A stretch of DNA of 33,871 nucleotides from the NCBI GenBank assembly GCA_018660265.1, contig JABJKS010000080.1, forward strand, positions 1-33,871, in the 5' to 3' direction. This stretch comes from Rhodospirillaceae bacterium (GTDB lineage Bacteria; Pseudomonadota; Alphaproteobacteria; GCA-2731375). Below are positions 1 to 7,274 of the stretch, in pieces; the stretch's first letter is position 1, and every line of letters starts with the position of its first letter. The notes beneath the pieces were generated by a model. The model ran no database searches. It had not been told where the DNA came from and saw only the letters and a program-made list of their open reading frames with translations. The translations under genes and the position numbers were made by a program.

Positions 1-1271
1 CCGCCGCGATCCGCTGGTGTCGTCGCATTCTGGGCGATGGACACGCCGTCCGTGCTCGTCGCTGCGTCAAAGCTCATAACGCCGTTCGTCAGGGCCAAGG
101 TCGCGCCAGTTACATTGGCATTCACCGCCGTGATGACATCCTGCACAGTGACGAAGCCACCACCGTCGAAATCGACTTCGTAGGAATCGGTCAACAGATT
201 TGCACTATCGAGAATGCCGAACGTGACCTTGCCCGTGAAACCGTGGGCATCGGTTGCCAACACGCCCACATTCCGCCCCGTCAGCGTATTTGGTGGCGGG
301 ACGGCGCTGTTTTCGTTGTGGACCTTATTGATCTGATCGATAAATTTGGCCGATAATTCCCCCAGCGACAGGGCGATTTCAGGTAATTCCTTGTCCCGCA
401 TATCCACCAGCCCTTTTAGGGTGCCGGCGCGTAAATTAGGCTCCAATGCGACGCCGGTAGCTTGTGGCTGGCCGGTTGTGGTATCGATTTGATGCACTGT
501 GATAGAATTAAAGACAACCGTGGTTTCCACCTGGCCTGGGGCATTGTATTGCACCACACGCAGGCGATCATCAACAAGGGAGAGGCCTGAAATTGTGGAA
601 ATATCAATCTTGAAATTAGGCTTTTCCGTCGCTCGAATATCGACAATGTCGCTGACTTCCTCGATGGCACGGGCCCGCTGCTCTTCCAAAGCCGCAGGAT
701 TGCCGCCAGATTCCTTTTGTTGGGAGATCAACGTGTTGAGGCTGTGGATCTGAGCCAGGGCATTATTAAGAACCGAAATTTCAGCGGTGATCCCGGCATC
801 GGCCTCGCTACGCAGGGAGAGGATCTGGCGGCTATAGCGATCAAATGAGTCTGCCACATTCTGAATATCGCTCACCAGACCAATACGTCGCGGCGCTTGG
901 GTTGGATCGGTCGCCAGGGAGGCAAAGGGCTCAAACATTCCATCGATCTGTTGGTTCAATGACGAGGCATCGTCCGGGCTGCCGAAGAGGGATGACAAGC
1001 GATCAAACAGAACCGTCTGCTTATCGTAATAGCCATGATAGGCCGACGCACCGATCAGTTCCTTGGTCAGGAACTTATCGACAATGCGCCGAACTTCACC
1101 AATTTCCACACCTTGCGACTGACCACCCGCAGATGCAGTCTGCAGGATGACTTCCTGGCGGGCATAGCCTTCCGTATTCACGTTGGCAATATTCTGTGAC
1201 GTGACCCGCAGGGCTGATTGGTTGGTGTTCAGTCCACTCAGGGCTGTACGGAGAATGGCGTCCAAAGACAT
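1..1271 (-). CDS. flgK: Flagellar hook-associated protein 1 FlgK (3' part beyond the window)
   Basis: FlgK is the first hook-filament junction protein; it is exported through the flagellar type III apparatus and sits on the finished hook. Reading leftwards from ATG at 1271, the protein opens with an N-terminal flagellar rod/hook signature: MSLDAILRTALSGLNTNQSA followed by SQNIANVNTEGYARQEV. The next 420 or so residues fit FlgK: long helical stretches and a LVDMRDKELPEI segment, as in other FlgK proteins. The C terminus is cut by the window edge. A strong Shine-Dalgarno (GGGAGG) lies 9 bases before the ATG. The 5' leader is about 250 bases long and begins at a sigma-54-type promoter, so the gene is probably a late flagellar gene activated by FlbD. 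The open reading frame has no internal stop. Confidence 0.93.
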   Translation of the reverse strand, partial: MSLDAILRTALSGLNTNQSALRVTSQNIANVNTEGYARQEVILQTASAGGQSQGVEIGEVRRIVDKFLTKELIGASAYHGYYDKQTVLFDRLSSLFGSPDDASSLNQQIDGMFEPFASLATDPTQAPRRIGLVSDIQNVADSFDRYSRQILSLRSEADAGITAEISVLNNALAQIHSLNTLISQQKESGGNPAALEEQRARAIEEVSDIVDIRATEKPNFKIDISTISGLSLVDDRLRVVQYNAPGQVETTVVFNSITVHQIDTTTGQPQATGVALEPNLRAGTLKGLVDMRDKELPEIALSLGELSAKFIDQINKVHNENSAVPPPNTLTGRNVGVLATDAHGFTGKVTFGILDSANLLTDSYEVDFDGGGFVTVQDVITAVNANVTGATLALTNGVMSFDAATSTDGVSIAQNATTPADRG

Positions 1272-1537
1272 GAGCCGTTACCTCCCCATCGCCAGGAACA
1301 AGGAAGGTATTGCACGTCCACAGCGACTAAATTTTCTGGTTCGAGCAACTTGAAAGGCAGAATTTGCCTCCAAGACAGCCCTGACAGCGCTTTTGGGAAA
1401 AATATGCCGATCACAAGCGGTTACCCACACATTTCGCTTTATGGCGGTAACTATTTGTTTCGACTTAGTTTTTCTGGTATGTGACACGTTGCACTTCCTA
1501 ATAACTGGCTACGTTGCGTTATCTCTACACACAACTA

Positions 1538-1553
1538 TGCAAACCTGATGCCA
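1538..1553 (-). promoter_or_regulatory. Sigma-54 (-24/-12) promoter for flgK
   Basis: On the minus strand the sequence reads TGGCATCAGGTTTGCA, which matches the sigma-54 consensus TGGCACGN4TTGCA at nearly every position and has the exact GG-N10-GC spacing. It points towards flgK; transcription would begin near 1527, about 255 bases before the flgK ATG. A sigma-54 activator of the FlbD type is encoded in the same window, which fits the known class III control of flagellar genes in alphaproteobacteria. The assignment rests on motif and spacing only. Confidence 0.7.
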
Positions 1554-1613
1554 AGTCTGTCGCAATATTGTCGCCCGGTCCGCAGGGCGTTCAGTGAACG
1601 TACCGTCAAGGGC

Positions 1614-1643
1614 AAAAAAAACGCCCGGGCGAACCGGGCGTTT
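1614..1643 (-). terminator. Rho-independent terminator of the Sel1-repeat gene
   Basis: A perfect 10-bp stem (AAACGCCCGG / CCGGGCGTTT, loop of 5) is followed on the minus strand by an uninterrupted run of T (the A run at 1614-1620). It lies about 110 bases beyond the stop of the leftward Sel1-repeat gene and before the flgK promoter, so it separates the two transcription units. Confidence 0.8.
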
Positions 1644-1754
1644 CCATAAACCTGCAGTGATCTAAGTCTCTAATCTATCGTTCTTGGTCTATCTTCAAGG
1701 ACTTTCCTTGAATGGCGGCAAGATCTTTCCGCCTGGCGCAAGGCAGTCAAAATT

Positions 1755-2447
1755 CTAGCGCGTTGCTTTAGCCGATGCTTCTTCCAACTGTTTCAGCGTC
1801 TTCATTGCAGGTTCATGGTTTTGACCCGCTGCCGCTTGCAAAAGACTGACAGCCCGCTCTACATCCCTCTCAACCCCTTTGCCATCCATTAACAGAATTG
1901 CCAGGTTAAATTGCGCCGGCGCAAGTCCCGCATCAGAGGCAAGCTCATAGAGTTGCGAAGCCTTGGCTTCGTCCTGGGGCAGGCCAACGCCGTTTTCCCA
2001 CATCACACCAAGATTAAAGGTTGCTACGATATAGCCAGCCTCAGCCGCAGCAGAATAAAGCTCTACCGCTCTGGCGAAATCCTGGGTCACGCCCTCGCCC
2101 CGCTCGTACAGGCCCGCCAGATTGCACATAGCCGGCACATGCTTCTTATCGGCGGCACGGGTGTACCAATAAGCGGCCTCGGGCACATCCTCTTCAACGC
2201 CCAGGCCGATACCGTAAAGCACGCCGAGGCTATATTCTGCTTCCGTATGGCCACGATTGGCGGCCTTCATAAAATGGTCATGGGCTGCCAGAAAATCTTT
2301 CTTTATGCCTTCGCCCCGGCTGTGAATCTGACCAAGAAGAAACTCCGCTTCTGTGTCGCCTTCTTCCGCCGCCTGGCGCCAACCTTCCATGGCGGCCGCA
2401 TAATTGCCATGTTCAAAATGGTCGTTCGCATTTTCCAATATCGACAT
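1755..2447 (-). CDS. Sel1-like repeat (tetratricopeptide-type) protein
   Basis: A 230-residue protein made almost wholly of Sel1-like repeats. At least five consecutive units of about 36 residues can be read, each with the pattern A..LG.LY..G.GV..D...A..WY..AA..G (for example around GRGEGIKKD-, GIGLGVEED-, ERGEGVTQD-, ENGVGLPQD- and MDGKGVERD-like turns). Such proteins form alpha-solenoids that act as protein-interaction scaffolds. No signal peptide or membrane segment is visible, so it is probably cytoplasmic. The gene is divergent from fliK and ends at its own terminator. Its position inside a flagellar locus hints at a role in flagellar or polar assembly, but nothing in the sequence proves this. 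Confidence 0.85.
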   Translation of the reverse strand: MSILENANDHFEHGNYAAAMEGWRQAAEEGDTEAEFLLGQIHSRGEGIKKDFLAAHDHFMKAANRGHTEAEYSLGVLYGIGLGVEEDVPEAAYWYTRAADKKHVPAMCNLAGLYERGEGVTQDFARAVELYSAAAEAGYIVATFNLGVMWENGVGLPQDEAKASQLYELASDAGLAPAQFNLAILLMDGKGVERDVERAVSLLQAAAGQNHEPAMKTLKQLEEASAKATR

Positions 2448-2550
2448 CTGCTCTGCCTCTTGCTTCCATCTGTACTGCGCCGATCACGAAGCTGCCAACC
2501 GGCATGCCACAGCCCGGCGAACGGCGGATCGCGCCATTCACATATTCAAG

Positions 2551-2748
2551 CTATATACCGCCGCCTTTTAAGAAACCGTTAACGACGTTTACCCCATGGG
2601 CGTGCGTCTGTGGGGCTGGGAATATATCCAAGGAAGGCGGCAAAAGACGCCGGGCAGGGCGGCAGGTTTTACCGCCAATGACCGGATTTACCTGGCTGGT
2701 CAAATCGCGGATTTCGCGAATTTGCCGTAGAGTCAAAGGCTTAGCCAT
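2551..2748 (-). CDS. Possible small protein of unknown function upstream of the Sel1-repeat gene
   Basis: A 65-codon frame begins with ATG at 2748 and reads MAKPLTLRQIREIRDLTSQV near its start, which looks protein-like (amphipathic helix). The rest is rich in proline, glycine and arginine and resembles nothing I know. It is leftward, like the Sel1-repeat gene that follows 100 bases later. There is no convincing Shine-Dalgarno, and the CtrA box at 2568-2583 lies inside it, so it may equally be chance coding in a regulatory region. Confidence 0.22.
   Translation of the reverse strand: MAKPLTLRQIREIRDLTSQVNPVIGGKTCRPARRLLPPSLDIFPAPQTHAHGVNVVNGFLKGGGI
2568..2583. promoter_or_regulatory. CtrA-binding box upstream of fliK
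   Basis: TTAA-GAAACCG-TTAAC is an exact match to the alphaproteobacterial CtrA consensus TTAA-N7-TTAA(C). It lies in the divergent region between the Sel1-repeat gene (start 2447) and fliK (start 2818), about 235 bases before fliK. CtrA activates early and middle flagellar genes in this class. The rest of the 370-base gap shows no other clear signal. Confidence 0.6.
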
Positions 2749-2817
2749 TTTGCCAGAGTTGGCCCGTTATTTGCTTCTATCCGGGTGGTACCAACCGCAA
2801 ATCGGAAGCAAACGCTC

Positions 2818-4713
2818 ATGAATTTCAATATCGCCAACCTCGGCTCTCTTCCCAACGATTATATGGGGCCCCCCAGCCAGCAGCTGGATATCTCCCGCCT
2901 GTGCTCTGTGGACGAAGATGGGTTCGCCCATATTCTGCGCAACGAAGGCAAGCGTGATGAGCAGGCCAGTTTTGAAGCCAAGGACCGTGACGCAAGTGAA
3001 GCGCGCGAAGGTATCGAACAGTCTGACAACCGGGACAGCGAAGCAGATCGCCGAATTAACGCGAAGCAGGAAGAGCAAGATAGCCGGGACGAGAAAAATC
3101 GCGAACGCGATGGCGAGGACAGCGACAACCAATCGAATTCCGAAGATGGTCGGGATGATACCACTGAGGATACCGATCTACGGGCCGCGCAGGGCGACGG
3201 GCACGAAAGCGGCCTGCAAGCCGATCCTCTACAATTTATCCGTGATCAACAAGCAGCCGCACAAGAAGCAGCCGGGCCGGCGGCTCAACCTGGCAATTCG
3301 CAGGCGGATGCCAATCCGCATCGCCAGGACGCCCCAGGGCAACAGACAGTTGCTGTCGATGATATCACTGATGTTACGAATGGTATAAACGGCGTCGGCA
3401 ACGCCAATGGCGAACAGACTGCGGACGCCGCCCGCATGGCCGCCGCCGCGGCCATGAACCAAAACAAGGCGGCAGAGGTCTTAACAAATCTTGTCAGTCA
3501 AGGCCGCCCCAATGGCGCGGCTGGATTGCAACCCGGTCTACCGGGCCTACCGGGCAATGCGGACCCCTTGGCCAACGGGACCTTGCCTGAACCTTTGATG
3601 GGTAAACTAAATGCGGGTAATATACCAGGTGAGGCCACTGCTGATGCTGCCAAAGACAAAAGCCTGAAGTATGCCCAGCAAATTCAACTCCAAGCCGCCC
3701 AACCCAACACGCCAAATTTACGAGGCGGTCGCCCCCAACATGGCGGCGGTTTTATGGCTGATACTCTACCTCGTCCACAGACGGCACAATCTCCTCTGGC
3801 GAACGCCTTTGGCCGGCCCTTGGCAGAAAATATGCCGCCCCAGCAACCGGGACAACAAGGCCTGGCAGCTCAACCTGTCGGCGGCCCGGCGGCTAACGCG
3901 GCAAATATCGCCGGCAGCAACGGCCCGGATAGTCAGAGCGGTGTTCAGAATTTACAGCTTTCCGTCTCGCCTGCGCAGACTGGAAAAGCAGACCTGCCCA
4001 CCCTATCAACCCGATCCGAGATGGCAGCCGCATCTGCGGGAACAACAGCTGTCAATGCCCCGGTACAGACGTCCGCGATCCCACAGACCCAAGCCAACCT
4101 GGCTATGGACGGCGAAGTTCCGGCCAAGTTGCCGCCCATGGCTGAAGATACGGTCAAGGCAACCAACAGTAATTCAAACAGTGCAACGGCGACATCAACA
4201 GCCAGTGCCAATGGAACCACCGACACCAAGGGTGCAGCAACCGTACAACAGAGTGTGACGTCCGATGTACGGAGCCCCGCCATTCAGGTCTCCATGCAAT
4301 TGTCCAAGGCCTTGCAGAATGGTTTGGACAAAATGACCATCCGCCTGGACCCGGTGGAACTGGGACGGGTCGATGTGAAACTGGAAATTGGTCATGACGG
4401 TCGTGTCCTGGCCCTGGTTGCAGCTGATCGGCCCGAGACCCTGGACCTTTTGAAGCAGGATTCCCGCTCGCTGGAGAAGGCGCTACAGGATGCCGGCCTG
4501 GAAACGGATGAGAATAGTCTGGACTTCTCCCTCGGCCATGGTGGTGAGCAGGGCGGTGCCCTGGCCGACAACGGCAAAGATGATGAGAACGGCAAGGGTA
4601 ATAGAAACGCATCCGGCAACGGAGCAAGTGAAAACGATGGCGTGGAGGTAACCGGCGATGACGAAGTTCTGCCGCAAGTGACCTCCAACCGCGCCCTCGA
4701 TATCAGTGTATAG
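2818..4713 (+). CDS. fliK: Flagellar hook-length control protein FliK
   Basis: FliK is the secreted molecular ruler that measures the hook and switches the export apparatus from hook to filament substrates. The 631-residue protein has the expected layout: a long low-complexity, charged then Q/A/P/N-rich N-terminal region, and a conserved C-terminal globular domain (about residues 490-573) with the signature MTIRLDPVELGRVDVKLEIG and a RPETLDLLKQDSRSLEKAL helix. An acidic, glycine-rich tail follows. I chose ATG 2818 because GGAAG lies about 10 bases upstream; an in-frame GTG at 2785 has no ribosome site. It is followed 14 bases later by the flgD-flgE frame, which has its own strong GGGAGGAA, so the two genes form one operon downstream of the CtrA box. 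Confidence 0.88.
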   Translation: MNFNIANLGSLPNDYMGPPSQQLDISRLCSVDEDGFAHILRNEGKRDEQASFEAKDRDASEAREGIEQSDNRDSEADRRINAKQEEQDSRDEKNRERDGEDSDNQSNSEDGRDDTTEDTDLRAAQGDGHESGLQADPLQFIRDQQAAAQEAAGPAAQPGNSQADANPHRQDAPGQQTVAVDDITDVTNGINGVGNANGEQTADAARMAAAAAMNQNKAAEVLTNLVSQGRPNGAAGLQPGLPGLPGNADPLANGTLPEPLMGKLNAGNIPGEATADAAKDKSLKYAQQIQLQAAQPNTPNLRGGRPQHGGGFMADTLPRPQTAQSPLANAFGRPLAENMPPQQPGQQGLAAQPVGGPAANAANIAGSNGPDSQSGVQNLQLSVSPAQTGKADLPTLSTRSEMAAASAGTTAVNAPVQTSAIPQTQANLAMDGEVPAKLPPMAEDTVKATNSNSNSATATSTASANGTTDTKGAATVQQSVTSDVRSPAIQVSMQLSKALQNGLDKMTIRLDPVELGRVDVKLEIGHDGRVLALVAADRPETLDLLKQDSRSLEKALQDAGLETDENSLDFSLGHGGEQGGALADNGKDDENGKGNRNASGNGASENDGVEVTGDDEVLPQVTSNRALDISV

Positions 4714-4727
4714 GGAGGAATAGTAAG

Positions 4728-6413
4728 ATGGACTTTTCAGCAATCGCAGCAGCCACCGGCGTCCCGCCGGCCACGGCCTCGGGCGTCGCAGATGCCAAAC
4801 TGGCGGACAATTTTGACACCTTCCTCACGCTGTTAACCGCACAGTTGGAGCATCAGGATCCATTGGAACCCATGGACGCCAACCAGTTTACGGATCAGTT
4901 GGTTCAGTTCACCGAGGTGGAACAATCAATCGCAGCCAACAAGAACCTGGAGAAACTTCTGGCCTTGGTCGGAACAAACTCTACGGCTGACGCTGTCTCG
5001 TACTTGGGTAAAACCGTTGAAGCTGTCGGTAGGACCACGTCTTTGACCAGCGGTAAAGCGGACTGGCGTTATCACCTGCCGGAGACGGCCGAGAGCACCA
5101 CCGTCACAATCACCAATGCCGCCGGCAAGCTGGTTTATTCCACCGAAGGTGAAGTTGCGGCGGGGAACATCACCAACGTGAACACCATTGGCTATAAGAC
5201 CACACGGGCAGCGTTCAGTACCCTGGTCACCAATAGTGGCTCTGCAACGAAATATTCACCAGGCGGTGTCAGCTCATCACCACAAGGTTTGATTGACCGT
5301 CAGGGCCTGTTACAGGCTTCGACCTCGCCGACCGACCTGGCTGTGACGGGTCAAGGCTTCTTCGTCGTCAATACAGACCAAGTTCCGACGTCGACGACGG
5401 GCGCATATCTTTATACCCGGGCCGGCTCTTTCTCCGCCGATTCCAATGGCTATCTTAGGAACACGGGTGGCTACTATGCCCAGGGTTACCCCTACGATAC
5501 CAACGGCAACCTGCCTTCCAACCGTGCCCTCGGTTCCCTGGAAACTGTAAACATCAGTAATCTGACGGGTACAGCAGCAGCCACGACATCCTTGTCACTG
5601 TCCGCCAACTTGAATTCGGACACGGCCACTAAAGCCTATACCTTTGGCAACATGTCAGCGGGCACAACGACGCCGGACTTTGAACGTTCCGTCCAAGTAA
5701 TCGATTCGAAGGGCGGTGTTCGTGCGCTTACGTTCGGCTTTGTCCGCAACAATGCCCTGGCCGCCAACCAATGGTCGGTGGAGATCTATGCCAACCCTGC
5801 CACTGATGTGACCAATACCAATGGCTTGTTAAATGCCGTTGGCACATCCCTACTGGCCTTCAACACTGACGGCACTGTCGACACGGCCACTTCCAATTTA
5901 CCTGCTTCCCTGTCGATTACGACCTGGGCAGCAGCATTGGGCGTTGCCAATTCCACCATCGCCCTTGATTTCGGCACTAACAGCCAGGCCGATGGTATGA
6001 CGCAGTTTTCAACGCCGTCAAATCTAATCTCCTCCGAAACCAACGGCGCGGTCTTTGGTGCCCTAACCGGCGTCAGTGTCTCTGAAGAAGGTGTGGTTAC
6101 TGCGCTGTTCGACAACGGCACGCGAAAAGATATCTACAAGATGCCTCTGGCCTTGTTCCCCAACGTCAATGGCTTGGAAGGCACCACAGGCAATGCCTAT
6201 ATCGCCGCCATCGCAGCGGGCGATTTGACCTTGCAGGAAGCCACAACCGGTGGTGCCGGACTGGTCTCGGCATCGACGCTGGAGGCCTCAACCGTGGATT
6301 TGGCGGAAGAGTTCTCCATTATGATCCAAACCCAACAAGCTTATTCGGCATCGGCGCGAATTATTACAACAGCCGACGAGATGCTGGATGAGTTGATCCG
6401 ACTAGCTAGATAA
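4728..6413 (+). CDS. FlgD-FlgE in-frame fusion (hook cap N-terminus joined to hook protein lacking its N-terminus)
   Basis: One uninterrupted 561-codon frame contains parts of two flagellar proteins. Residues 1 to about 146 are FlgD, the hook-cap scaffold: DNFDTFLTLLTAQLEHQDPL, then MDANQFTDQLVQFTEVEQS, then the start of the FlgD beta domain ending at KLVYSTEGEVAAG. From residue 147 the sequence is FlgE, the hook subunit: NITNVNTIGYKTTRAAFSTL through to a normal C-terminus with EEFSIMIQTQQAYSASARII and DEMLDELIRLAR. Missing are roughly the last 80 residues of FlgD (rest of the Tudor/FnIII-like part), its stop, the intergenic gap and about the first 30 residues of FlgE, which form the D0 helix and export signal. 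The junction is near 5163-5168. Known biology predicts that such a fusion would not build a normal hook. It could be a genuine deletion or an assembly collapse. Confidence 0.88.
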   Translation: MDFSAIAAATGVPPATASGVADAKLADNFDTFLTLLTAQLEHQDPLEPMDANQFTDQLVQFTEVEQSIAANKNLEKLLALVGTNSTADAVSYLGKTVEAVGRTTSLTSGKADWRYHLPETAESTTVTITNAAGKLVYSTEGEVAAGNITNVNTIGYKTTRAAFSTLVTNSGSATKYSPGGVSSSPQGLIDRQGLLQASTSPTDLAVTGQGFFVVNTDQVPTSTTGAYLYTRAGSFSADSNGYLRNTGGYYAQGYPYDTNGNLPSNRALGSLETVNISNLTGTAAATTSLSLSANLNSDTATKAYTFGNMSAGTTTPDFERSVQVIDSKGGVRALTFGFVRNNALAANQWSVEIYANPATDVTNTNGLLNAVGTSLLAFNTDGTVDTATSNLPASLSITTWAAALGVANSTIALDFGTNSQADGMTQFSTPSNLISSETNGAVFGALTGVSVSEEGVVTALFDNGTRKDIYKMPLALFPNVNGLEGTTGNAYIAAIAAGDLTLQEATTGGAGLVSASTLEASTVDLAEEFSIMIQTQQAYSASARIITTADEMLDELIRLAR

Positions 6414-6423
6414 CTGCCAAATT

Positions 6424-6452
6424 TGGCCCGGTAGACATGCTCTACCGGGCCA
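6424..6452 (+). terminator. Stem-loop after the flgD-flgE frame
   Basis: A perfect 12-bp stem (TGGCCCGGTAGA / TCTACCGGGCCA) with a 5-base loop begins 11 bases after the stop of the flgD-flgE frame. A T-rich stretch follows about 12 bases later rather than immediately, so it may act as a terminator or as an mRNA-stabilising 3' hairpin that ends the fliK-flgDE transcript before sciP. Confidence 0.65.
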
Positions 6453-6474
6453 CCTTAATAGCCTTTTTCTGCAT

Positions 6475-6490
6475 TTAGGACCTTATTAAC
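6475..6490. promoter_or_regulatory. Near-consensus CtrA box upstream of sciP
   Basis: TTAG-GACCTTA-TTAAC differs from the CtrA consensus TTAA-N7-TTAAC at one position and keeps the exact spacing. It lies 73 bases before the sciP start. In Caulobacter sciP is itself under CtrA control and feeds back on CtrA, so a box here is expected. Confidence 0.45.
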
Positions 6491-6562
6491 CGTCTTCTTT
6501 AGGCAAAGTTTAAATGATGTCCGATAGCTTCTGTCACATCACGTTCGAGGGATGTTGAGTAC

Positions 6563-6904
6563 ATGACACAGATGCCAAATCGTAACCCGGACCGCATCAT
6601 GGGCCCCTATGGGGAGCAAATCACCATGAGCGATCTGCCGCCGACCAATACCAAGCGCTGGGTTATCCGGCGCAAGGCGTTGGTTGTTGCCGCGGTTCGC
6701 GGTGGCTTGCTTAGCCTGGAAGAGGCTTGCCGCCGCTATGCCTTGTCGGTAGAGGAATTCCTCTCCTGGCAGCAGGCGATCGACCGGCATGGCCTCCCCG
6801 GATTGCGGACGACCCGTATTCAGCTTTATCGCGACAGCGATCAGGAACATGGCGACGATAGGAACAGCGATCCCTTGCCATCCACTTCACCGTTGACCGC
6901 CTAG
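6563..6904 (+). CDS. sciP: CtrA inhibitor SciP (DUF1153)
   Basis: SciP is a small helix-turn-helix protein that, in Caulobacter crescentus, binds CtrA at its target promoters and blocks recruitment of RNA polymerase, limiting CtrA activity to part of the cell cycle. The 113-residue protein contains the family's conserved core: LPPTNTKRWVIRRKALVVAA, then GGLLSLEEACRRYALSVEEF with the helix-turn-helix, then LSWQQAIDRHGLPGLRTTR. The C-terminal tail is polar and unconserved. It is a monocistronic gene between the fliK-flgDE unit and the fliF operon, preceded by a near-consensus CtrA box. Position amid CtrA-controlled flagellar genes fits its role as a CtrA antagonist. Confidence 0.9.
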   Translation: MTQMPNRNPDRIMGPYGEQITMSDLPPTNTKRWVIRRKALVVAAVRGGLLSLEEACRRYALSVEEFLSWQQAIDRHGLPGLRTTRIQLYRDSDQEHGDDRNSDPLPSTSPLTA

Positions 6905-7274
6905 GACATGAGCTGAAACTACGCCAGGTCAAATACCGATTAAAAGAACAAGACCCATCGCAAACAAGATCTGAGCACAACCAAACCAATCAAAAACCTT
7001 TCCCAATATCGCCTTTTGCGTAGAGGCAAATTGACGCTATGTAAGCCGACTTCACCGTATCGACCACACTCATATAGCCAAAGACCTTTGGGTCTATTGG
7101 TTTGGAACAAGAATTCCCCAAAATCTCTTGCCCTGTTAACTAATTTTTATCACCCGGTAGGCATGATTTGCCTAGGCACAGGGACAGAACGCCCATGGGC
7201 TGTCGATAGCGACAGCTAGGTAGCCGAAAAATATTGGCCGTGGCGAACTAGGTAGTAGAGTTGGTGGGGATTTC
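6905..7274. other. Intergenic region upstream of the fliF operon
   Basis: This 370-base gap must hold the promoter of the large fliF operon. It contains a weak CtrA-like pair (TTAA-N7-TTAT at 7136-7150) and a 7-bp stem-loop GCTGTCG-ATAG-CGACAGC at 7199-7216, 59 bases before the fliF start. I see no convincing sigma-54 or sigma-70 promoter and no RNA gene. A 67-codon frame at 7016-7219 lacks a ribosome site and looks random. Confidence 0.4.

Noticed and set aside
2785-2817. GTG at 2785 as the fliK start
   Set aside because: No Shine-Dalgarno before it, while ATG 2818 has GGAAG at a suitable distance.
7100-7125. Sigma-54 promoter before fliF (TTTGGAACAAGAATTCCCC)
   Set aside because: The -24 part is fair, but the -12 element reads TTCC instead of TTGC.
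7016-7219. 67-codon rightward frame before fliF as a gene
   Set aside because: No ribosome site, composition unlike the neighbouring genes and no recognisable motif; it lies in the region expected to hold the fliF promoter.
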